A DNA stretch of 64,000 nucleotides from Enchytraeus crypticus (lineage: Eukaryota; Annelida; Clitellata; Enchytraeida; Enchytraeidae). The position numbers and the translations under genes are program-made. Shown in pieces: positions 1 through 13,123 of this stretch. Numbering within the stretch: the stretch's first letter is position 1; each line of letters starts with the position of its first letter. The stretch spans positions 1,913,501 through 1,977,500 of the forward strand of contig CAJHZI010000414.1 in NCBI GenBank assembly GCA_905160935.1, in the 5' to 3' direction. Below the pieces are notes generated by a model, which was not told the origin of the DNA, made no database searches, and worked only from the letters and a program-made list of their open reading frames with translations.

Positions 1-1
1 A

Positions 2-246
2 AACAGGAAGAAGATTTGGATTGGGCACATTCTAATGGGGGAGTCTACTAAAGGAGGCCATAGAAGGAATAATGGAAGAAAATAGAGGCAGGGGCAGGCC
101 AAGATTAATAATACTAGATGATTTAAAGATCCACTCGTATGTGGACATAAAGAGGAAAGCAGAACACAGAGAAGAGTGGAGGCATTATATACCATGGATC
201 TGCCTGTAAGCAGTGCACTAAGAGAGAGAGGGAGAGAGAGAGAGAC
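2..246 (+). mobile_element. 3' end of a non-LTR retrotransposon (LINE), RT C-terminus plus (AG)n tail
   Basis: The first 210 bases translate as the C-terminal end of a LINE reverse transcriptase: a WIGHIL-type motif, then KEAIEG, RGRGRPR, LDDLK, YVD and REEW motifs, ending at a stop near 210. The frame shifts by one base between HILMGES and LLKEAIEG (around 50), so this copy is dead. After the stop come a stem-loop (CTGC...GCAG), TGCACTAAG and a purine (AG)n run to 246. Related copies sit at 15.06, 23.1, 27.1, 47.6 and 59.0 kb. The element is cut by the left edge of the window. The assignment is from RT motifs typical of non-LTR elements; the exact clade is not determined. Confidence 0.75.
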
Positions 247-735
247 GTGTATAGTGTTAATTTATAAAATCAAAGAAGGTTAAAGAGTACAGCCAACTTA
301 CATGCCAATGCAAATTTAGTTTAGAAATTACACATGTAGCTAAATTGCAAATTATATATGTAGCTAGAACGGTAGACTATGATGAACATGAAGCAATACA
401 AAAATAATGCTACATAAACGTAATCAGTCAGGCATAATTGCATGATGGCAATATTTAACTAAAATAGCAAATTGTAACCCGCCGGTGTAGCGCTTCGTTT
501 GGCAAGCAAAGATGAAAAGAGAAAATCAAAAAACATTTCTCTACATTTAGATCTTTTGCCGAACTTTCAATATAATGACAAAGAATAAAAATAAGAGAAA
601 TGTAATAATAGATGTCAATAATTAAGTTTAAAATCTAGCAGGATAAATATATATGCATATAATGCATATATATATTCATATTTCTGTATGTTTGCAGCTG
701 TATATAGGACCGTTTATACATGTACTATAAATGGG

Positions 736-738
<3 letters not shown>
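247..738. other. AT-rich intergenic, nothing recognised
   Basis: I see no open frame, RNA or repeat motif here beyond short AT-rich runs. Confidence 0.4.
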
Positions 739-778
<40 letters not shown>

Positions 779-847
779 TTATTTATTTATATATACATGT
801 ATATATATATATTATATATATGTATATATATATATATATATTATATA

Positions 848-898
<51 letters not shown>
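739..898. repeat. (TA)n microsatellite
   Basis: About 160 bases of nearly pure alternating TA with a TTTA interruption. It makes a Tyr-Ile-rich false open frame on the plus strand, which should not be read as a gene. Confidence 0.95.
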
Positions 899-902
<4 letters not shown>

Positions 903-939
903 AGAAAAGAAATTAGAATAATACAGGGTTCCTAATATT

Positions 940-2570
940 AACCTTGTATTGAAAGTCGTGACACGTCAATTGCACAGAGAGCGTTGCAAGTAAAGTAGCG
1001 TGAAAGGGCGATGCGAACGTTTACCGGATATTGAAATTTGCTTCGATACCCTCGAGAAATGTTGCTCAGAGTAGCGACTAATCGAAGAAATCTAACGTAT
1101 TACGGTGCTAAGTCTTAGTTTGTATTTAGAACATCAATTTGTACAGTTAAATAAATTACAGGAGAAACTATGGCTATACATATTCAGGAACAGATTGGTC
1201 TAACGCTGCTGATAGGTGATATAATTGATATTCCAGGTTATCGATTAATTGATTCTAACTGCTTTTATTTACTCTAGTTATCCTACTGTGGGTGCAAAAA
1301 CATTAAGATGAATCTCTTTAAATTAAGAGGCTCGATCGATTTCGAGATCTTCTAACAGAATGACAAAACTTTAAATTATTGCAATTGGCAGTTATTCCGT
1401 TCCTAGCTAAATTGGGATTCAATGGAAGATTATGATGATGATGACAGTGATTTTATAGGAAATTGGCACCTTCATGAGAATAATAAAGAATAGAGTGCAA
1501 TTTACAGTAGTCTTGAAAGCGGATTATTTATAACAATCTTCATGCACATATAGCTATTAAACGAACTTAGCAACAAACACTCTTCTGGCAATTTATCAAC
1601 AACAAACTTTAATCAAAGACCCTGTGTCATCTGTCTCATTGATCGACTACTATTTTCATACCATTGCTTTACTAAGGCATTCACAAACAGACGTCCTAAT
1701 CCAACAAAATAATAATAGATGACTCATCAAATAAAATCCTACTCTCAAATAAGTTAGAATTACACAACCGGCGTTTCTTTGCATACGCGGATTATCCTAC
1801 TACACACCGGAAGTTATAAATCCGGGCGTCCATGTCTGGCCGATAGTATCTGGTTGTTAAACGAGTGACCCGATGGATGGGAATGTCACGATCCTGCTGG
1901 AGTGCGGAAATCCGCTAAATGATCCTTTTGAAGTTAGATTGTACAGAGGGGTAGTATAGAAATTCATTGAAGCATTAAATTAAAACTTCGTGATTGGATA
2001 CAGGTAAATTCAGATCTTCTACTCCGATAAATAAGAGTTTGAATCTGAGTTTTACAAGAACGTTTAATTGACAAACTATTATAATATGCGCATTTGCCAA
2101 GGAAGGAAGACCGATTATATTATTCGATAAACATGCATCTTCTTGATTCATTCTTATATTAATTTTATAGAGTGCAGATTAAAATAGATTATATACCTAA
2201 ATGCTCTTATTGTAATTTATATTAGACGTTCGATTAGGAGGTAGTCGTCCTCATATCCCCTTTGCCTTAGCTATGCGGACTGGGTTGGACTGATGAAAGC
2301 ACACAGGCCATGTATTGATATCGAACTGATTTCATAAAGCGATTGTGCGTCATGACAGGTCAACCATTGGTCGCAGATTAGTTAGCATCTGGAGGCTCCA
2401 TTTCGAAATCGCGGAAATTTGGGCAGCTGCCAACTGAAAGCGATGAAACATTATCAAAGTGACGATCACTAAGTAAAACTTTTAGCACACTAAGGGAACT
2501 ATGCAAATTAAGTTTAACCACTTAATTCGCTCTCATCTGAGACGGTCCGCCTGGAAGTTGAACACATGAA
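940..2570. other. Intergenic, no supported gene
   Basis: No open frame above background. A short repeat (family D, see 1400-1447) lies inside. A slightly GC-richer patch at 2225-2400 has no recognisable coding or tRNA features. Confidence 0.4.
1400..1447 (+). repeat. Dispersed repeat family D, 3' end with GAT-rich tail
   Basis: The core is close to CCTAGTTAAACTGGGATTC followed by AAGGGAGGATGAT, then a (GAT)n-like tail. The same core recurs at 4295-4380 and 60890-60930 on this strand and at 30812-30862 on the other. It looks like the 3' end of a SINE or LINE family with a trinucleotide tail. Confidence 0.55.
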
Positions 2571-2574
2571 CTGT

Positions 2575-2640
2575 TGGTAGCACTTTCGATTATTATCAGG
2601 CAAACGTGCTACCAACTCATTCATTCAGAGGGTATATTAG
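2575..2640 (-). mobile_element. tRNA-head SINE fragment (family S4)
   Basis: On the minus strand this reads GAGTTGGTAGCACGTTTGCC, an A-box-like tRNA head. Similar heads occur at 19965-20045, 27665-27760 and 28505-28590. Only the head is clear here. Confidence 0.45.
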
Positions 2641-4294
2641 GCACTACATATTCATGTAGTATTTGAGATTACTTTAAAACTGAACTATAGTTAAACATCG
2701 AGTTGCTGTAAAATCTAAATTAGAGTCTTCTTGATGACATTTATATATTTCTGCACATTTTTGCTTAGGATTTGAATTATAAATTTTACTTCTATCTGCC
2801 AATTCGAAGCATTGTAAGTTTTAATTGCATATACACAAGCATATAGGATGGAAGAATAAAAATACACATATTTTCCACAGTTTGATGATCGACTCACAAG
2901 TGAAAATAAAAAATGGATGCTGCACAGTAAAGAAAATTAGAGTTTTTGCGCAATTTCATATAACAAATTCATTGAGAAAACATAAGAGTATTTAAGCCGA
3001 CAAAGGGCAGTCATAAAATGTAAAGAGAAATCATTAGACACAACGAGCCCAATACTTCATTAAATTTAAATTACTGAATTAAGAAATTAAACTCAACATG
3101 AACAATATTTAATTAAATAAAAGAATTACCAAATTAAACAACTAAGCAAAACAGAACATAGACTGATAACGAATATGAAAAGTAATAATTTTTCATTTCA
3201 CGTTGTTCCATACTTTAACTGAAGTTGAGAGTATTTAATTAAGGAGAAAATAACTTAGTTTAATATTATCAAAACAAACTATAACTAAAAAGTACAAATT
3301 TGTTCTTTACACTACACTCTTCCTTCTAGATGGAATAAATTTTGCAATGGAATAAATTACAAAAAGCTGTGTTTCTTAATTATCCTAATCAATATTTACA
3401 TCATCGAGTTATTTGAGGAGCTCTGTCCGCATTTCATCATGATAGTTTACTTTGGGTTTTTGAAAGGAAGGGTGGGATGGGCAGCGATTCTTAATACATT
3501 AGCGGCGGATGCGGGTCTATTGACGAAAAGATTTGATAGTCGTGGCAGCGCCAGCTTTATTGAATTAGAACGAATTGGACATGGAGTGACGGACTGCCAG
3601 GAACAAGGAGTAAGATTTGACTGGAATAGAAACATCTACCACAATAACAGTAACATTTGGAGTAATTGACCTTCTTTTTGGACAAATAGTTACTCATATT
3701 CAAGACTTCAATTGTTGCTAAGTTATTAGATTTTCAAGTCTGTCTTTTTTTGTTATTTAAACTATTGAATCCAGTAGTAATACAGAATCGTAAAGTGCAT
3801 TTGTTTATCGCGGCACAAATTTGCAAGCAATACAAACATACATAGCAGTAATTGGATAAACAGACAGGCAATAAGACAGTGACTACCATAAAAAAGCCCG
3901 AGCTCTGTGCGTCTAATACTGTAGTAAGGCCAACAATAGCTAGCAAAAGTCATCTCAAGTTTAAAGTTTGAAATAGTAGTAAATCTATTTCACTACAAAT
4001 TACCGTGAAACCGTTGACAATCAAACAATTGACTGACTACTTTAAAATTATTTATAATTTTAAAGGTTTCATGAATAACATGTAAGGGAAAATTTATATC
4101 TGTTGTTTGAGAGGTTTTATTAATTCATAGTGCAATCTAATTATATTAATAAATATATTTTATTATTTAATTATTATTTTATTTTATTATTTAAATTATA
4201 TTTTATTTTATTATTTAATTTTTTATTATGGAAAGGTCTCAAATAGGGGAATGGCTGGTGGTTTGGTGTAAGACAGAGAGGATTTGAGACAGTC

Positions 4295-4380
4295 TATTCG
4301 TATCCCGACCCTAGTTAAACTGGGATTCAAGGGAGGATGATGATAATGATGATAATGTTGATGATGATGATGATGATGAA
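4295..4380 (+). repeat. Family D repeat with (GAT)n tail
   Basis: The clearest family D copy: CCCGACCCTAGTTAAACTGG, then a GGAGGATGATGATAATGATG-type tail running to about 4380. Confidence 0.6.
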
Positions 4381-4470
4381 TGCAATTTAATTATAAATAT
4401 TTCCTTTCTTGTAAGTTTTGATGATCTACATGTAGGTTAGCAAAATGTTGCGAATATGTATATGCATTAC

Positions 4471-4472
<2 letters not shown>

Positions 4473-4530
<58 letters not shown>
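4473..4530. repeat. (TA)n microsatellite
   Basis: Uninterrupted TA dinucleotide run of about 50 bases. Confidence 0.95.
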
Positions 4531-4531
<1 letters not shown>

Positions 4532-5419
4532 AGTACACTATAAGTCACAAATTCAATCAATCCAACATCAACACTTGTGCAGAGCTCCGGTTAATCGAAA
4601 TCCCGAGCAAGTAAATCAGACAGTAAAATCTAACACGTTTACAGGACCGGTAAATGAAGAAAGATTTACGCTGCAGACATCTTTAGGCGTGTTGCATTAA
4701 AATTTATAATATTACATATTCGTAGATGATAATTTCGCTATAATTTGTTTTTAACTGTTTAACCTTTAGGGCTATACGTTAACCTGCTGTCCTATGCTGT
4801 AATAAAGTAAAACTTGGTGTTTTATGATTTTTAAAGGAGAACTAGTGAAAGAAAGATTTACCCGGTCAATATGGCATCTGTCCGGCGGGAAAGTATAGGA
4901 CTATTTACCGGAGTAAGTCCTGGATAGAAGGCGGGATACTTTTAATAATAAACCTTTTCGTTCTCGGATGAACAGTTTTCAATTGCCGACAGGAAGAGAT
5001 TGGGATGTTGCGCATTTGTTTAAAGGAACCAAATTCATATATTTTTTTATGAAAGATGTAAACCATATTCTGCAGACTGGCCATAAAAACAATATCCTAG
5101 CGAAGTGTGTTTGCCCAGTCTGTATATATGCCTATAAGGTGAGAATATTGTAACTTGTATTAAAGAGGTACTGCCAAGTATTTAGCTGTAAATCTAAAGC
5201 AATTGTAGCGTTCTTATTCTGTTTATTTAACTGAAGAAGCAAATAACAGCTCACTGTTTAATATTTTGTAAATCTTTGTGCTGGAATATTAACAAAAAAA
5301 TTTCTTATGTAAAGGCAGTTAATTCTCTCTATCTTAGCGAAATGGCTTGCCCAATAGGTTTATATTTGTACTTTATTGTAACCATTCATCGTTACAGTAT
5401 GAAAGGAAATTAAATAATG

Positions 5420-5730
5420 TGAGTGAAGTACATTAGGTACTTGGGTATTAATATCTGTAAAGCAAACTACATAGGCCTATGCTTTTATTTAAATGTAATT
5501 GGGAAGATTGAAAAGGGAATTTTTAGAGCTGCAACTGCAATATTAAGCAGAATTGAAACTAAAGCGGCCTAAAGTGTTATTCTGAAACTTATAAGTATTC
5601 ACGGCGTGCGTGTCAAAGCTGTTATATGGTGCTGCAGCTGCTGCTACCCTACGCGAAGTAGATCTGAAAACTCTTCTCTATGCATATAATAGTTCATATA
5701 TTGGCAAAAGTATTTTAAATGAACTAAATA
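5420..5730 (+). mobile_element. Decayed CR1/L2-like LINE reverse transcriptase fragment
   Basis: The plus strand reads VKYIRYLGI then, after a gap, IGKIEKGIFRAATAILSRI and VILKLIS...GVRVKAVIW. This order (KYLG, then RAANAI, then VILKLL...YG) is typical of the region just after the RT catalytic palm in CR1/L2-like non-LTR elements. At least one stop and later frame loss show it is a relic. It differs from the AG-tailed LINE family elsewhere in the window. The identification is by motif recognition only. Confidence 0.55.
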
Positions 5731-6361
5731 AGTCGATCCTATTTCAAAGATGATAATGTCTTTATAAAAATATAAAATAATATTTTGCAGGAAAACTTAT
5801 TTAAGTTTAACATTAGTTAAGATAGTTTTTGTGTGTCTACTGTATTTCAATTAGTTTCGTAACGCACACCATTGTCGAGTAATCCAATTTCAAATTTCCC
5901 TGATCAAACTTGAAAACTTTTATTATGAAATTACAATGCTGAATCTAACAAGAGAAATATTGCTGAAAAGTTGCTTCCATTGGTGTTTATTTGGATGCAT
6001 ACTTAAATATTGTTAAATGTAGAAGCTTCTCTTATTTCAGACGTTCCAGAAATTTTCAAGAAAAAATAACATAACATAGTATAAATATTTCACAACAGAA
6101 AAATTATATATTAGAAAAAACAGAGAAAAATACAAAATAGTAAATATTTTTTAAATTTTGAAAATAAATGTCGAAGTTTTGAAGAGTAAAACCGCAGTTC
6201 CTCAACATTTATATTCAGAATAAAATATGAATATGAATACTGTACAACATTTCAGCATTACTCAGTAGACTACGCTTTCTTTGAAATATTAATTCTCATT
6301 TGGTATAAAAAAAAACCCATAACTACCGTATAAGTTCAAAGAACTATTCGAACATCATTCA

Positions 6362-6474
6362 TTCAGTTATTCAATCAATCAAGCAATCAATCAACCAATC
6401 AACCAATCATACAGTCAATCAATCCATCAATCAATTGATCGATCAATCAATCAATCAATTAATCAATCAATCAT
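6362..6474. repeat. (TCAA)n tetranucleotide repeat
   Basis: Imperfect TCAA/ATCA repeats over about 110 bases. Very similar TTGATTGA runs form the tails of SINE family S3, so this may be an expanded SINE tail. Confidence 0.85.
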
Positions 6475-6799
6475 CTGTACTTCAATTTATCAGTCAATGC
6501 TTATACAGTTACCGTCTCAAAGCGTTGATGGCTATCAGTGATAATCTAAGAAAAGCCATTGTATAATTCCGTTATTACAGCCTCGTTCGCGTAATACTAC
6601 GTCTATATTGTTGAGTATTACAAGAGATCGCATTGACTGGATTACAACTGTTCAGTGAATCATCGAGCAAACACAAGATCTCTCGTCAGAATCATCAACA
6701 GTCATTCAAAGTGAGATCCCTGCCACAAGTCCAGAGGAAGGTTATTAATCGAAAACAAACCGGCAAGCACGCGGTTCCGATAATGCTGGAGTGCCTTTA

Positions 6800-6945
6800 T
6801 CTCATACGTCTAAGGCTAAGGCCAAGTTTAACGTCAGTTTCCTGCTCGTGTAGTATGTCAGTGATGGGTAGAGCACTGGATGTGTACCCTGCACCTACTG
6901 ATCCGCTGTAGAACAACTTGACAACAAGCCACCGGTTCAAATAAA
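6800..6945 (-). mobile_element. tRNA-derived SINE, family S2
   Basis: Minus strand order: a GCCACCGG head, a degenerate B box around the GCACCTACTGATCC region, then the family's conserved 3' domain (GTCAGTGA, GAGGAAACTGACGTTAAAC-like) and CTTGGCCTTAGCC. The best copy in the window is at 57327-57465. Confidence 0.65.
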
Positions 6946-6959
6946 ATCATTTTATGGAG

Positions 6960-7860
6960 AGGTGCTTTACATAAAATGCTGAGGTAGATATTATTGTTAA
7001 TTATATTAGTTAGAAATTAGATGGTTTAAATTAAAGGGTGCTTAAAAAGTACAACACATGTAATAAAAAACATCGTAATAAATAAATTCATACCGTAAAT
7101 ATATAATTTTTTATTCGTCTATTTATGTTTGAAAGTGGTTTTTAGAATATACAAGTAGCATTTAGTAGTTTCATGTCAGCAGCATCTATTCTCCGAAACA
7201 GTCGGTAGAAAAATTAAATTATTAATATAAAGTATTACTCAAGAGGATGGCAAGTTATGTCGATAAGTGTGACTTCAATTGCCATTATAATTAATATAAA
7301 ATACTCAATCATGATAACAGAAAAATTGAGAAAATTGACAGTAACTTTGTAATGATGATTTTCATCATACACAAATATTTGAAACTTTAAATGGTAGATT
7401 TGAAATAAATTCTAACATGGTGGACTTTGCTGACTGCAACTATATTGAAACCGTTTTGACTATTACACGCTCGCATGACGTGTACTGTCATTTCCATTCT
7501 CGATGACAACTCGTCTACACGAACTTTGATTACTATTTGCCAAGCAAAACTTTCCATTCGACGATCGAATTTCAATTATTATTGAAAACTCAGTCCGTAT
7601 TCTGTCCCCTCACGTTCCTTACCGCTCGCAACGGGTCAACTGTAAATCGATTCCTAGATTTTCGTGTCGAGATAACGAAATATGAACATTTGCTGCAGAC
7701 AAACAAAGTGATTCTGCGTGATTTGTAAGTTTTGAGAACAGAATTGAAACTTCGCTTCAGCGCTGTGTAGGGGATTAGTAAGATACACTGTGCTTTTGTT
7801 CTTTTCAATTTCGCGGTCACTAAATTAGCACTCTACATCACAGTGAAGGGAGCGATATCA
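6960..7860. other. Intergenic, no supported gene
   Basis: Opposing 62-76-codon frames at 7387-7820 lack domains or splice signals I can defend. I see nothing else. Confidence 0.35.
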
Positions 7861-7864
7861 TTAC

Positions 7865-8455
7865 AACGATAACGATATCAATACGGTGACGTGGATATCA
7901 AAATATTGGTAACGATAGCAATATTCTGATAAAGATATCAATACTATGATAAAGATATCAATACATTGATAACGATAGCAATACATTGCTATCGATAGTA
8001 GTACATTGAGAATGATAGCAAGAGCCTACATTGAGTATGTCAGCAATACAATGGCAACGATATAATTTTATAATTACACCGACATCATCGTGTATGGCGC
8101 GATATCCCTATAATGACAACTATATTAACTAACTAAATTATCCAATGCACTACTTTTGACAATGATATCGGTATAATCGTAACTATGTTACTGGAATCAC
8201 AGCAATATTGCAATGATGACAACAATATCATTTTAACGACAACGACTTCATTCTAATAACAACGATATCATTCTAGTTACAAATATATTATTATAATACA
8301 ATGATATCATTATAATTACAATGATATAACTCTAATATCCACGATATCATTCTATTACAAAGATATTACTCTAATAGCAACCATATCATTATAATTACAA
8401 TGATATTATCATAATGACAACGATATCGTTCTAATGACTTTATGACAACTACATT
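7865..8455. repeat. 20-bp tandem repeat array (ACGATATCA minisatellite)
   Basis: From 7874 to 8020 the core GATATCA/GATAGCA recurs exactly every 20 bases (7874, 7894, 7914, 7934, 7954, 7974, 7994, 8014). After a more degenerate stretch the same unit resumes at about 8165-8450 with monomers close to CAACGATATCATTCTAATTA. The array abuts the large hairpin at 8459-8694, whose arms contain the same ACAACGATATCG core. Confidence 0.85.
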
Positions 8456-8458
8456 ATC

Positions 8459-8694
8459 ATGTGCAGATTCGCGAAATTTCGAAATAGAAGAGATATAGTT
8501 CTAGATATTTCGTTATCACTGTAGCGATATCGTTGTCATTAAAACTATGCCGTTGTCGTTTGAATTATATGCATGTAGTTGCATATAATTCAAACGACAA
8601 CGGCATAGTTTTAATGACAACGATATCGCTACAGTGATAACGAAATATCTAGAACTATATCTCTTGTATTTCGAAATTTCGCGAATCTGCACAT
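8459..8694. repeat. Large near-perfect inverted repeat (hairpin, ~115-bp arms)
   Basis: The left arm starts at ATGTGCAGATTCGCG (8459) and the right arm ends at CGCGAATCTGCACAT (8694). The symmetry centre is near 8576 with a six-base loop (8574-8579). In the arms I compared I see only one mismatch near the outer end. The arms carry the ACAACGATATCG core of the adjoining array. It could be a foldback element or a recent palindromic duplication. I see no clear target-site duplication. Confidence 0.9.
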
Positions 8695-8699
8695 TCTCT

Positions 8700-11590
8700 T
8701 CAGCAATCAGTTCGGTTGTTATGTTTCAATAGATCTTCAATGAAGAATCAACAGTGTATTAGCAGGTTTTAATTGCTGTATATTTATTGTTAAAACCTTA
8801 CTCTAAATCTTCTCTTGGACTCGCTAAAGTAACCCAAAATTGTTTTCTAGCAAGTAGGTTAAGATCATCAGCCGCAGAAGGACTGCTTAGAAATAGATCA
8901 ACATCACTAAAGAAGATATGAATATATATGTTTAATTCACACTACTCCACAACATACTGCAGAACAACAGCGACACACTTAGGTTAACAGCAATAAACAA
9001 CAATAATTCACTGAGAAAATCGATCTGGTCATTCCTAACATGTAATTTTACTACTAAATTTTATAATTCTCGACGGGATAGTTTGGGAATAGAGTATATT
9101 TTGTCTCACTTCCAATGAGATTTACATATTTTGTTCTCTTAACATGAGCAGTAAAAAGAGGTTGGGGTGTACCCTCAACTGGGAATTGTAACACTTACTA
9201 CTGGACCAAACTGTTTAGCCTGATTGTTGCGGATATAATATAAAACTTGTGCTCTGCACAAGCATTCATTATTAATTATTCTATCAATCAATTTTTCAAT
9301 TTATCTGCTCACAGATCAGCTATAGGTCTTATCTGCATCGGCGCAAGTTAGTCGAATATGTCTATTGATATAAACATCACATCGAGTAACATACACACGC
9401 ACACACTTACTATCGACATATCATCAAACCAACTACAGAACGACTGAATGTAATAAAAGGGCTTTAATTATTCTAAAATGTGTAACTCGTGATGGTTAAA
9501 ATGAAATTATGCGTTTCCTGTAGGTTATCGGTATTGACTAGTTCACAATCTACTTTAGTTTTCCGTAGAAATTTCATTTTCAGTCAAATTATCTTTTACG
9601 TGTTTCTGGAGCCAGCAATAAGAGCTAACTTATAACTATTATTATTATGTTTACTCTACCAAGGACACTCGTAATAGCACAAAAATATATAAGGAGGCTA
9701 GTTCTCATGTTGATTATTTAACTAGTTGAACTTGACTAGTTTTAATGATTTCTCTTATTAATATGTTTATATGTAATGAATTTAAAAACGACACAACTTT
9801 TAGTCAATGAAACATTGATCGGTAAGTCTAACAAAAAATAAATTACTAAATCCAGCTATTACTCAATAAATGAAAAATCAGAAAATGTAATCAAAATAGT
9901 GTATATAAATGTTTCAATATAAGTAAATCAAATAAAGGGCGATCAAACTTCTACAGTGTCTAGTACATGTAGTTCAAAACCTTAGATGTTTAGGTCTATA
10001 CATGTATATTATTTCGTGGAATGTGTTGCATTTGAGAAATACATTTTAGAATATTCGAGTCAATGTACAGTAAAATGTTATTCATTTCGTAAATGTAGTT
10101 TCTCATCATTTGTCAACTAGCAACGTTGACAACAATAAAGAGGGAACCATGGTCCTACTTAAGATTAGCAGAAGTTCAAAGGTCAAGTTTGTTTGAACTC
10201 CGGATTAGCAAACAAAAATATCGCATTGAGAATTTATGACCAGTAACTCGAGTACGATACGGAAACACTGAACTGACCACTGGGCCCGATGAAACTGTTT
10301 AACACGGGACACTTCAAATAACAAAGATTCAGAATTTGTTTAATCATTAATTTCATAAATATTTGGAGTTTGAGGCGATAATTGATAATTCTGTATGTCT
10401 TATATCATGTAAACATGTCACTGATACGACAAAATGCATAAGCAGATATTTGAAATTGAAGCGGAATTTAAACCCGAGGAAATGTGATATTAAATATCTT
10501 TTGGTGGACTTTAAGAGGCATCGATGACATCTTGAACTACTGACGATTTTGATTAATTGCTGCGATTTGAAGCCTACATTTGACATACTGAATATATGAA
10601 TATTTGCAGCCGCTTTCTCTAACGAGATTAAAAACAAGACATCGTCTCTATCTTACTCCATTTGAAAAGATAAATAATAGAGAAATGATAAATAAAATTA
10701 ATTGAGTACTTTAAAATCAATTATTCCATATACAAGGATTGTTCCCCATTCAGCATTCAAGGATGAGACACCAGACGTTAAATTATAGTTATATATTCTT
10801 TATGACGGACATAAAGGACACGAGGGTTTGATAAAGAATGATTTAAATAAAAGAACATTTTGAATAGTGTTCAAGTTATTCGGGATCTTCAGAGATCTTC
10901 AAGACTAAAAGCGCCAAGAAGTCACTTAGGTGCAGAATTTCATAAATAAACAGAAGTCTCTGATAAAGAATATTAGGCTACTTCAGCTCCCCAATAAACT
11001 ATGGGATATAGTACCAGTGACCATGATATGAACTACCAATATAGTTCATGAAGCATGCTTCAACTAGGCACATCGGGCTCATGGTCTAGGCAGTTGCCGG
11101 ATAATAGCTACTCCTAGCCATCAAATCATAGGTTGAGTCCGTAGAATAAAGTTAATCTGTCCTATTGCGGATAGGTGGGTTCATGATTCAAATTCGGTTC
11201 GCATCCCGTCACCGAATGCTATCGAGGACCTGCCGTTATTGAAAATTGAGGTTATTTTGAAATTGACAAATAAACTAGACTGTAGCTTTTAGCAATTACT
11301 AATAAGCATTAAAATATAAGATAAACATTACCTAGCTCAGAATTCTCAATCAACACTGAAATGCACATACACGTATAAAAGGCGAGAGCTTTTCAATTTT
11401 ATTCAATGGCTTTGCTACATAATAGTTATTCTATTGACATCATTGACTGAATAAAATGAATTTAAAAATGAATTTAGGTAGTTTATTACTGTTAGTAACC
11501 ATTTGTAGTTTATTTACCAAATCCAAACTATATCATTTTGCTATGTACAGTATTTCCCGAGTTGTGCCCGGGTCACTAAGGAATAGACCA
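8700..11590. other. Intergenic, no supported gene
   Basis: The longest frame (10353-10637 minus, 94 codons) has no recognisable domain. Composition is uniformly AT-rich. Confidence 0.4.
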
Positions 11591-11599
11591 ACTGTACAT

Positions 11600-11835
11600 T
11601 ACATATGTCGCAAGAGGCGGCTGAAGTGATATAGGAAACGAGAAACCACCTCAGAAGCCTTATTATTCCCAAGCTATAGCCTATACTAAGATCTGGGTAA
11701 GAAGAGCCCTATATGAAGGGATTAACTCGTTAATCGATGTAGAGTTCTCTGTGGAGCATGAACACTGAATATGAGCAGAAATATATACTTTGGACCGGCC
11801 ACTTGGCAGACAGAACGCTAGACAGAAAGACAGTG
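11600..11835 (+). mobile_element. SINE family S1 (shares the LINE 3' end)
   Basis: Order along the plus strand: GCAAGAGGCGGCTGAAG, ACCACCTCAGAAGCC, TATTATTCCCAAGCTATAGCC, GAAGGGATTAACTCGTTAAT, then GACCGGCCACTTGGCAG and a decayed purine tail. It has no coding capacity. Further copies lie at 13860, 14085, 18140, 18960, 43910 (minus), 49240 and 51120 (minus). Confidence 0.7.
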
Positions 11836-12429
11836 TATAACTTTACCTTTGTTTCACAAAGCATGTTTCATATTTCAGGCGTGCTTGAACATGCTAATAA
11901 TTTCCCATGTCTCAGTCCAAACACAGGCACGTATGGATCACTGTTAATCGCTTTTGTCCGGTAATTTATCTCGCAGTTGCCTTCTACACGTGCATCAGGT
12001 ATTTCAAACACTTAACCAAATGCCAGCTCGCCATCATTGTAAATAGTACGTGGCAGGTTTATAATGAATAAATATAAACCGTAAGTTATTAACAAAGTAT
12101 GCAACTCTCGAACAATGCTGAGCTACTTGAGCATCTCTTCATAATATAGGGCATGTTTCTGACACCAGTATCAAATAATGCCAAGACTGAATCTATACTC
12201 ATGAGGGTAAAATGGCTAGTCAAAATAGCTTGAATTAACGTCACATAAACTTTTTCTATCTCATATACTTACACTTGCGAACTATTTAAATTTAGCACTA
12301 AGATTCAAAGTCAAAATAAAACTAGCATTCTAGAAATTAAATTAAATTTTGCATAACAACAAATAATTTTTATTCATAAAATAATCTTTATTTAAAATAC
12401 AGTTAAATGGATGGATGCATAAAGACGTA

Positions 12430-12495
12430 CTTGACATTGACTTATAGAGAGGAACCGGACGCTAAATTCTTATTGATTGATTGATAAAATGAATT
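12430..12495 (+). mobile_element. SINE family S3 3' end with TTGATTGA tail
   Basis: Carries TTGACATTGACTTATAGAG, then GGAACCGGACGCTAAATTC and a TTATTGATTGATTGA tail. The same terminal domain occurs at 37710 and 49320. Confidence 0.6.
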
Positions 12496-12499
12496 TATA

Positions 12500-13120
12500 C
12501 TTTATAACGTCAACTACAAATTTAAATAGAAATCTCAATACCTTTTTGTTAAAAGTAGTTACAGTTTTTCAAGTGTCAACTGCTAATAATAACTATTTAA
12601 TTAGTAGATCGGAATTCTGAGTAACTAATTAAAAGTTCCAGTAACTGAAAGAAAATAAATTGACGGTAAATTTGAGGCAGCCTTGAGACTCTAGCGAAAC
12701 CGCATAGTGGGAGTAAGGTATGTTTGCTGTAGGGCTTCGAGGCTTTAACGAACTAACCGAGTATTATATTTATAGCAACTATGTCAATTGCCTCTCACAT
12801 TGTGCATATTTAACCCAGTTTACAGTTAATCCTACTAAGCAGCAACAATTGACCAAACAATTGATGCAGTTTACAAAAAGCTATCCCAATTAGAAAATTT
12901 AATTTGACATAAACCTTAGAGTTAGCAAAATTATGCTTCAAAGTTGGTTTCCGTTGACTTCATAAATTCTGCAAAACGCTCCCCCCCTTGACACTGGCAG
13001 TATAAATTTCTATATATTATGTAATTACTCGGTATACAATATTACGTTGAGTGAATTCATGAATAATGTAATAGACCGGATTCTGGTGCCATCTGAAGGC
13101 TCTAAGCGAGACAGTTATTT
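12500..13120. other. Intergenic, nothing recognised
   Basis: I find no open frame, tRNA-like head or repeat core here. Confidence 0.35.
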
Positions 13121-13123
13121 AAA

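Larger units (their letters stand above)
2650..5400. other. Intergenic; only weak open frames
   Basis: Short open frames of 60-76 codons (for example 3439-3669 plus and 4968-5153 plus) have no recognisable domain, no good splice context and no similarity I know. A TTTTA-rich stretch lies at 4140-4230. I do not call a gene. Confidence 0.4.

Noticed and set aside
688..935. Two overlapping Tyr/Ile-rich frames
   Set aside because: Pure TA microsatellite translated in two frames; the same applies to frames at 23320, 26345-26691, 31551, 44870, 46417, 50831 and 59501.
3439..3669. 76-codon plus-strand frame
   Set aside because: Overlaps an equally open minus frame, no domain, no splice or start support.
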